64,000 nucleotides of DNA, taken from positions 2,418,001 to 2,482,000 of the forward strand of contig NZ_JBEXAC010000001.1 in the NCBI RefSeq assembly GCF_040567655.1, read 5' to 3'. A program made the position numbers and the translations under genes. The notes beneath the pieces were generated by a model. The model worked only from the letters and a program-made list of their open reading frames with translations. It searched no databases and was not told where the DNA came from. Source of the DNA: Chitinophaga sp. H8. GTDB taxonomy: Bacteria > Bacteroidota > Bacteroidia > Chitinophagales > Chitinophagaceae. Below are positions 60,886-64,000 of the stretch, one piece after another. Every line of letters begins with the position of its first letter. Positions within the stretch are counted from its first letter, which is position 1.

Positions 60886-62760
60886 TTATCTTTTCTTCAA
60901 TTCATCCAAGCCTATCCGCAACAATCTCCCTGCGGGCTTTCCTTTTCTGTAGGTAACCGCCCAGATTTCTGTGGCGCCTATTGGAATGGTTATCGGTGTA
61001 CCATTGTATAAATCAGCGGTGTTATCCGGAAAAGAATGATCAAAAGTATAATACACTTTCAGATCAGCTATCTCTGTACGGAAACCGATCTTCATACCAC
61101 CCTGCTCATCTTTTACAGGAAAAATATCTGCGTCATAAACACTGGGGGCATACTTCACCCCTGCCTGATCAAAACGGGGAAACTGTGCTTCCATCCGTGT
61201 TACAAAGCTATCCCAGTTGCGCTTGCCGGCAGGTGACCAGTATACTTCTGAAAGCGCCAGTGCACGAGGCCAGGTCATATATTCCACCCGGCTTCCTGTA
61301 GCAATGAATTCTGTCCACACATTACCTTGTCCGCCCAGGATATACTTAGCATCCACGCCCGGAGGTACGGGTTCAAACTGGTATGTTTTAGACAACCGTG
61401 TGCCGGCCCACATATGTTCCGTAGCAGGTTCTCCCTGGCCATAGTCCAGATAACAGTATTGCAGCGGCGACATTATCACATCGTGTCCCGCCTTCGCAGC
61501 AGCAGTGCCGCCTTCCATTCCCTGCCAGGACATCACCGTTGCCTCCGGAGCCAGTCCTCCTTCCAGGATTTCATCCCAGCCTATCAGCTTTTTCCCTTTA
61601 GATATCAGGATCTTCTCTACTCTTTTAATAAAGTAGCTCTGCAACTCATGTTCATCTTTCAGCCCTTCGCTTTTCATCCGTTGCTGGCATTTGGCACACG
61701 CTTTCCAGAAAGATTTATTCACCTCATCCCCACCGGCATGAATATACTGTCCGGGAAATAAAGCAGCTATTTCGCCATAGATCTTATCCAGCATCTCAAA
61801 GCTTTCTTCATTACCTGCACACAGTACATTATCCCCCATTCCGCCATTGCTTCCAGGGTATACCTTGTATTGTTCGCCTGTGCAGGAAACAGCAGGATAG
61901 GCAACGATCAAGGCCTGACTATGACCTGGAACATCTATTTCCGGTACAATGGTAATAGCACGCTGCTGTGCATACTTTACAATTTCCCGGATGTCGTCCT
62001 GTGTATAAAAACCACCATCCGTAGCCGCTTCTCCCGGCTGTGCCATCGGGGAGGTGGCCCATCTGCCCGTACGGGGTACCCGCCAGGCCCCTACTTTAGT
62101 AAGCTGGGGATATGCTTTGATCGCTATCCGCCAGCCCGAATCATCGCTGAGATGCCAGTGAAATACATTGTATTTGTATTTCACCATATGGTCAATAAAT
62201 TTTTTGACAAACTCCTTGGTAAAGAAATGCCGGCTAACATCCAGCATCAGCCCACGCCATCCGAAGCGCGGGTAATCTGTGATGGCCACCGCAGGAATAA
62301 CTATCTGTTGCTTACATTCCCTGGCCAGGCTTTCCGGATCAGGGGGCAACATCTGCAGCAACGTTTGCAAGCCGTATAAGATGCCGGCAGGCTGATTAGC
62401 ACGGATGACTATCCCCGATGCTTTCACCTCAAGTAAATATCCTTCTGTGCCAATGGTTTTATCTGCTGCTTTATTTAACTGTAATGTAATAGCAGACACT
62501 CCTGAGCTGGCCGCAGACACTACTTTCAATGTGTGCCCGGTGCATGCATTAACCTGTTCTGCAAATAATTTCGCTGTTGCTGTTACCTCTGCATTGTTTC
62601 CGGTAACAATCTGTGTTTGTGGCTTTACAATAAAACTGCCAGGCATGCTTTTCATACTTACCGGCTCCGGCACAAGAGCTGGCAACGATTGTGCCATGAC
62701 ACTGCCTGTCAGCAACAGGATTGTTACCGCCAGGCACAGGGCATTCATTTTTATTTTCAT
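60886..62760 (-). CDS. GH20 beta-N-acetylhexosaminidase
   Basis: 624 residues with a signal peptide (LAVTILLLTGSVMAQ). Residues ~30-155 form the GH20b domain (PALVPEPVSMKSMPGSF, ITLQLNKAAD). The catalytic TIM barrel follows: RGLMLDVSRHFFTKEFVKKF, FHWHLSDDSGWRI, IVPEIDVPGHSQALI, and YIHAGGDEVNKSFW with the catalytic pair Asp345-Glu346, then LIGWDEILEGGLAPEATVMS. The C-terminal ~90 residues (MKIGFRTEIADLKVYYTFDH) form a beta domain found in many Bacteroidota GH20s. It releases terminal beta-GlcNAc or beta-GalNAc from chitin oligomers or glycans. It lies 22 bp after the partial gene at the window edge, so the two are one operon continuing to the right. Confidence 0.95.
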   Translation of the reverse strand: MKIKMNALCLAVTILLLTGSVMAQSLPALVPEPVSMKSMPGSFIVKPQTQIVTGNNAEVTATAKLFAEQVNACTGHTLKVVSAASSGVSAITLQLNKAADKTIGTEGYLLEVKASGIVIRANQPAGILYGLQTLLQMLPPDPESLARECKQQIVIPAVAITDYPRFGWRGLMLDVSRHFFTKEFVKKFIDHMVKYKYNVFHWHLSDDSGWRIAIKAYPQLTKVGAWRVPRTGRWATSPMAQPGEAATDGGFYTQDDIREIVKYAQQRAITIVPEIDVPGHSQALIVAYPAVSCTGEQYKVYPGSNGGMGDNVLCAGNEESFEMLDKIYGEIAALFPGQYIHAGGDEVNKSFWKACAKCQQRMKSEGLKDEHELQSYFIKRVEKILISKGKKLIGWDEILEGGLAPEATVMSWQGMEGGTAAAKAGHDVIMSPLQYCYLDYGQGEPATEHMWAGTRLSKTYQFEPVPPGVDAKYILGGQGNVWTEFIATGSRVEYMTWPRALALSEVYWSPAGKRNWDSFVTRMEAQFPRFDQAGVKYAPSVYDADIFPVKDEQGGMKIGFRTEIADLKVYYTFDHSFPDNTADLYNGTPITIPIGATEIWAVTYRKGKPAGRLLRIGLDELKKR

Positions 62761-62782
62761 AACGTCATTATGGATTTAAATT

Positions 62783-64000
62783 CTATTCTGAAAAGCGGTA
62801 ATTAAATCTGCCGGCAGGAGCAACATCCCCATTCACCAGGAAATCCATAATATTGCCATCTTCCTTCATATTGTCAGACCATTTGAATTCAAAATCCAGC
62901 TTACCCGCACCCAACATGGCCCGTGGAATCCTTATTTCCAGTTTATTTCCCTGTACAGCGTAATCTACCTGCCCTGCCGCTTGCCAGTTCCAGCCCTTTG
63001 CACTTTTTTCCAGTATAGCTTTACCTGATGGATTTAACCGGTTAATCACCACATCATATCCTTCCCACCCTGTTTCCCTGTTACGGTCAGTATCAATAAA
63101 CAGCCGCATCCAGCCCTTATCAGTAGCAGGTGTCATAGGCGCAGCGGTTTCTACATAACAATAAACATATTTTTTATCCCTGGCCATCCTGGCGGCCACA
63201 ATATCATTTCTACCGGTACTATTGGTGTAATGTTTACCTTTCCATCCCGGATGATCCCGGTGCAGTGTACTGCCCTTATGCGCCTGATATACCGGCATTA
63301 CCTTATTCCATTCTTCAAACTTCCCATCTATTGTTACAGTTTGCGGCGCACTGGCAGCCGGTGGCGGAGGCATTCCTTTAAAACGCCTGATATTACTTAC
63401 CATCTGGTAATAGTAGTTGTCGCCGTGACCACCTTTCATCGGTTCTATATCACGACTGCCTTCTTCACTGAATTCATCAGGGAAGGCATTCTTTTGTTGT
63501 TGCCATTCTTCATATCTGCCTGCAATCCATTCATTCCACCCGGTAATGAAAATACATTCGGGGTCCAGCTTCAGCGCATGTTCCCATTGTTCCTGAAAAT
63601 TGTATCCATGGTTTACTGCGCCTTCCGATGTAATTTGTCCTTTTGCATCGGTATAACTTCTGCCAAAACTGTTCGGTGCATTCATGGCGGTAAGCCCCCT
63701 TTCTTTGGACCAGTTTTGGGCCACTCCTACCGTTACCTGTTCAAATGTGCCGTTCGCCTGTTTTACAAAACCATGCTGGGGATAAATTTCCAGCCAGCCC
63801 CAGTGGTCAGGGCGTTCAGGTCCTTTATTATATACTGGTTGTCCGGGACGGAAAGTGAAAAATGCTTTCATCTCTGCATGCAGCTTTGTGGCAGCAGCAT
63901 CTCCAGGTACTGGTACCAGGCGCTCCGGATAAGCCATGATCAATGGTTTGCCTTTCCAGTAAAACCACAGATCCTCGTATAGTCCCGGCTTATACAGATC
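62783..64000 (-). CDS. Partial secreted glycan-active protein with C-terminal CBM9/DOMON-like domain
   Basis: The reading frame is open to the window edge, so the N-terminus is missing; 405 residues are seen. The N-terminal visible part looks like a TIM-barrel glycoside hydrolase: LWFYWKGKPLIMAYPERL, DHWGWLEIYPQHGFV and CIFITGWNEWIAGRYEEW, the last with a Glu in a strand-end position typical of a catalytic acid. GH99/GH71-like is possible, but I cannot assign a family with confidence. Residues after ~210 form a beta-sandwich resembling CBM9/DOMON domains (TIDGKFEEWNKVMPVYQ, YVYCYVETAAPM, WMRLFIDTDRNRETGWEGYD). It is co-transcribed with the GH20 gene 22 bp downstream. Confidence 0.65.
   Translation of the reverse strand, partial: DLYKPGLYEDLWFYWKGKPLIMAYPERLVPVPGDAAATKLHAEMKAFFTFRPGQPVYNKGPERPDHWGWLEIYPQHGFVKQANGTFEQVTVGVAQNWSKERGLTAMNAPNSFGRSYTDAKGQITSEGAVNHGYNFQEQWEHALKLDPECIFITGWNEWIAGRYEEWQQQKNAFPDEFSEEGSRDIEPMKGGHGDNYYYQMVSNIRRFKGMPPPPAASAPQTVTIDGKFEEWNKVMPVYQAHKGSTLHRDHPGWKGKHYTNSTGRNDIVAARMARDKKYVYCYVETAAPMTPATDKGWMRLFIDTDRNRETGWEGYDVVINRLNPSGKAILEKSAKGWNWQAAGQVDYAVQGNKLEIRIPRAMLGAGKLDFEFKWSDNMKEDGNIMDFLVNGDVAPAGRFNYRFSE

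Noticed and set aside
1..64000. CRISPR arrays, insertion sequences, prophage genes or rRNA
   Set aside because: Read for on both strands; no repeat-spacer pattern, transposase, phage structural gene or rRNA segment was seen. The only regular repeat is the 11-bp tandem array at 58588, whose units have no spacers.

Overview
The window reads as chromosome of a free-living, glycan-degrading Bacteroidota, most likely a Chitinophaga-type member of the Chitinophagaceae. The signs are two SusC/SusD pairs, a FecI/FecR/STN-SusC relay, GH18-like, GH20 and GH109 proteins, lipoproteins with Bacteroidota-style lipoboxes, few Shine-Dalgarno sequences, and promoter elements of the TTTG-N19/20-TAnnTTTG type. 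This assignment comes from gene content only; there is no rRNA in the window.

Layout. 1-6.4 kb: a terminator, a VOC-fold protein and a complete tripartite RND efflux operon (lipoprotein adaptor, inner-membrane pump, TolC-like channel). 6.4-9 kb: a DUF2200 protein and an AraC-type regulator divergent from an FAD amine oxidase. 9.2-10.8 kb: an AT-rich two-gene cassette (EVE-like/HNH nuclease plus NUDIX hydrolase) on the 3' side of a tRNA-Leu(CAG). 10.9-19.3 kb: a FecI sigma, FecR anti-sigma, SusC with STN domain, SusD and a GH18-like lipoprotein whose catalytic motif is degenerate. 19.4-24.4 kb: DNA polymerase IV, a TonB-dependent barrel protein and an ECF sigma/anti-sigma/DUF6249 module. 24.4-39.2 kb: a leftward eight-gene amino-sugar polysaccharide utilization locus (SusC, SusD, acetyl-esterase-like hydrolase, GH109, NagB, FHS sugar permease, NagA, UxaA-like dehydratase) opposite a LacI regulator.

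39.2-46.9 kb: a glycerophosphodiesterase, a class I isoprenoid-synthase-like protein convergent with a UbiA prenyltransferase, an HPP membrane protein, two L,D-transpeptidases and an SGNH hydrolase. 46.9-58.5 kb: a compact nitrite/nitric oxide island. Leftward it encodes a Crp/Fnr regulator, a DUF1858-DUF2249 protein, a multipass membrane protein with two histidine-bearing half-repeats and a DUF59 Fe-S factor. Rightward it encodes a quinol-type NO reductase, a copper nitrite reductase fused to cytochrome c, a NirV-like SUMF1 protein, a SCO copper chaperone, a TonB receptor and a His-rich lipoprotein. It should take nitrite to N2O; no nitrate or N2O reductase is present. 58.5-64 kb: a tandem/inverted repeat, an aminotransferase opposite a Cys-cluster winged-helix regulator, a GH20 hexosaminidase and a partial secreted glycan-active protein running off the right edge.

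The most interesting items are the uncharacterised partners and candidate operators of the denitrification island, the TonB receptor promoter covered by a long dyad, the isoprenoid-synthase/UbiA pair, the pseudo-GH18 lipoprotein, the EVE-HNH/NUDIX cassette beside the tRNA, and the 11-bp tandem repeat that folds onto inverted copies of itself. No CRISPR array, insertion sequence, prophage or rRNA was seen.
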